Shown here one piece after another: positions 41,968 through 42,950 of a stretch of 42,950 nt of DNA. Under the pieces are notes generated by a model that saw only the letters and a program-made list of their open reading frames with translations, searched no databases and was not told where the DNA came from. The translations under genes and the position numbers were made by a program. The stretch covers positions 1 through 42,950 of the forward strand of contig NZ_JYNN01000024.1 in NCBI RefSeq assembly GCF_000934765.1. Direction: 5' to 3'. Origin of the DNA: Thiomicrospira microaerophila (GTDB lineage Bacteria; Pseudomonadota; Gammaproteobacteria; Thiomicrospirales; Thiomicrospiraceae). Every line of letters starts with the position of its first letter. The stretch's first letter is position 1.

Positions 41968-42313
41968 ACGAATAAAACGGGCTGAGCTCACCTACGCGAT
42001 GCTCGACACGGACGAAAAAGGTATCTTTATAATTGCACACCAGATTGATGGTTACAAAATGTTTGATGCCAAATACCCTAGCCTAAAAAAAGGTTATGTT
42101 AGTTTTTTAAGCCAAGCGCAAGAACTGTTTGAGCTCACCGGTGAGATACAAACCCAAGATATTGAAGACTTGATGATTTTATTATTTTTTAGCGCGCGTG
42201 CTCACCGCCAGGGTTACATGGGTTTTAACGATCAGGTGTTTCATACCCCGTTTGTTGAGACCTTAGTGCAAGCCATGAAGCCCTTATTACTTGAAGCTGA
42301 AAAACCAGCCTAA
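41960..42313 (+). CDS. Unknown 117-residue protein
   Basis: ATG 41960 lies inside the end of the PARG-like gene (eight-base overlap), indicating coupled translation. The protein is helical, with LYLL-type hydrophobic patches (IEDLMILLFFSARAHRQGYMGF, about 75-96) that do not look like a true membrane helix. No family was recognised. It is the middle gene of a three-gene set with the PARG-like protein and the 'FGYPL' protein. Confidence 0.65.
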   Translation: MLERIKRAELTYAMLDTDEKGIFIIAHQIDGYKMFDAKYPSLKKGYVSFLSQAQELFELTGEIQTQDIEDLMILLFFSARAHRQGYMGFNDQVFHTPFVETLVQAMKPLLLEAEKPA

Positions 42314-42360
42314 TCCCCAACATTATTTAAACTCTAAAGCGATCAAACAGGAGCCTATCC

Positions 42361-42950
42361 ATGCATGCAAATCTCGCCTTTGATTTATCGGATATGTTTG
42401 GCTACCCATTAAAACTCGAGTTGACGCCTTGGCAAAAAGGGGTGAGCTGGTTGCACCATGTTCACCACAAAATCTACACACTGGCCTATTTTGAAGACAA
42501 GGGCCTATCGATGGATTTTTTCACCCATCAACCGGACAGCCAGGCCTGGCAACAAAGCTTCCCGACCAATGTATTAGCGGCGCTAAAAGACTTTGAGCAA
42601 CGCTTTGAAGGCCATACCTTCAGCGCACTGTGGTTTGTGAGCCGCAGTGAAGCCGCCTGCCAACTGCTACTGAGCGCACCGACACTGCTGTGGATGATTA
42701 TGGACTATGCCAAATCCCACCAGCTCGAACCCGACCAGGTCTGGCCATGGTTTAGCGCTAAACGTAAAACCATCGTGGGGCTTTATCAGCTCCCACAAAA
42801 CAATGCCACGGTTCACTTGCTCAGCAAATACCACTCGGATCACAAATTCTCACAACGCGATATTGAGCTGATTCAACAGCTCTACACCAGAAGCTTTTAT
42901 AACGATAAAAAACACGGCCACATTCCTTATTTTGACCCAATGCGCATCCG
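42361..42950 (+). CDS. Unknown protein, 'FGYPL' family member 2 (cut by window end)
   Basis: The first 196 codons are present; the frame is open at the right edge. AGGAG at 42349-42353 precedes the ATG. The N-terminus FDLSDMFGYPLKLELTPW matches the protein at 33388-34419, and later segments align too, so the full length is probably about 340 residues. The palindrome core at 42540-42549 is read as SQAWQ, at nearly the same protein position as in the paralogue. A degenerate copy (CCAGGTCTGG, near 42734) follows. No known function. Confidence 0.75.
   Translation, partial: MHANLAFDLSDMFGYPLKLELTPWQKGVSWLHHVHHKIYTLAYFEDKGLSMDFFTHQPDSQAWQQSFPTNVLAALKDFEQRFEGHTFSALWFVSRSEAACQLLLSAPTLLWMIMDYAKSHQLEPDQVWPWFSAKRKTIVGLYQLPQNNATVHLLSKYHSDHKFSQRDIELIQQLYTRSFYNDKKHGHIPYFDPMRI

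Larger units (their letters stand above)
369..42550. repeat. Dispersed palindrome family ACCAGGCCTGGT (25 exact 10-mer cores)
   Basis: Exact cores CCAGGCCTGG lie in 12-base windows starting at 369, 847, 1317, 1958, 2350, 2734, 3703, 5294, 6536, 6893, 7157, 7457, 12355, 18667, 21794, 23438, 23781, 31616, 31776, 34224, 35640, 37404, 39367, 41496 and 42539. All but 6536, 6893, 23438 and 42539 match the full 12-mer. One-base variants start at 597, 2251, 24216 and 35760; more distant ones lie near 10507, 10617, 19857 and 42733. Every copy lies in a gene, read as PGLV or (N/H/D/S/A/E/V)QAW; one (1958) is read as TRPG. The core is two overlapping-type CCWGG sites around a StuI-like AGGCCT. Confidence 0.9.

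Overview
The window is 42.95 kb of accessory-type bacterial DNA. It most likely comes from a gammaproteobacterium: it carries a DUF6279-type lipoprotein, a YqiA-like esterase, and SbcCD in the usual proteobacterial D-C order. The exact lineage is an inference I cannot test here. No rRNA, tRNA, complete transposase or CRISPR array was seen. Most genes encode nucleases, helicases, AAA ATPases, toxin-antitoxin parts or unknown proteins, as expected of a defence or plasmid-derived island.

Layout. 1-99: end of a broken or cut-off gene with a phosphoribosyltransferase-like motif. 131-9940 (minus): one tight operon of sbcD, sbcC, a large helicase with a nuclease-like tail, and a large unknown protein. 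It is divergent from a BrxR/CapW-like WYL regulator (10043-10876), and a perfect 10-3-10 inverted repeat sits in the shared promoter region. 10.9-12.0 kb: a MazEF-type pair and a BrnA-like antitoxin remnant. 12171-13748 and 24858-26435: two close paralogues of the AAA-ATPase-like/PD-(D/E)XK family, in the same orientation. Between them lie a REP-like inverted repeat block, an AT-rich plasmid-maintenance module (replication-initiator-like gene, parB, parA, candidate centromere), an SDR oxidoreductase, a lipoprotein, a KfrA-like coiled-coil protein and a TM0106-type nuclease-helicase. 26.4-29.5 kb: decayed DNA with a type III methyltransferase remnant, a second WYL regulator, and a Phd-type antitoxin with a truncated VapC. 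29.7-33.3 kb: a double AAA ATPase and an Mrr-like endonuclease. 33.4-42.95 kb: a DUF2779 nuclease, several unknown genes in tight operons, a YqiA-like esterase, a PARG-like protein, and two members of an unrecognised 'FGYPL' family, the second cut by the window end.

The strongest unexplained signal is a highly repeated palindrome, ACCAGGCCTGGT. By eye I count 25 exact copies of its 10-base core CCAGGCCTGG (chance expectation about 0.04) and 21 exact 12-mers. All lie inside genes, nearly always read as Pro-Gly-Leu-Val or x-Gln-Ala-Trp. The plasmid-maintenance block and the 24.3-31.6 kb stretch lack it. It resembles in behaviour the cyanobacterial HIP1 palindrome, but with a different sequence.

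The best candidate for an undescribed system is the WYL / SbcD / SbcC / helicase / unknown-protein locus. The regulator belongs by motif to the subfamily that controls phage-defence loci, the promoter carries a perfect operator-like repeat, and the four downstream genes are coupled by overlaps or a 15-base gap. All coordinates and counts come from reading by eye; no database search was run.
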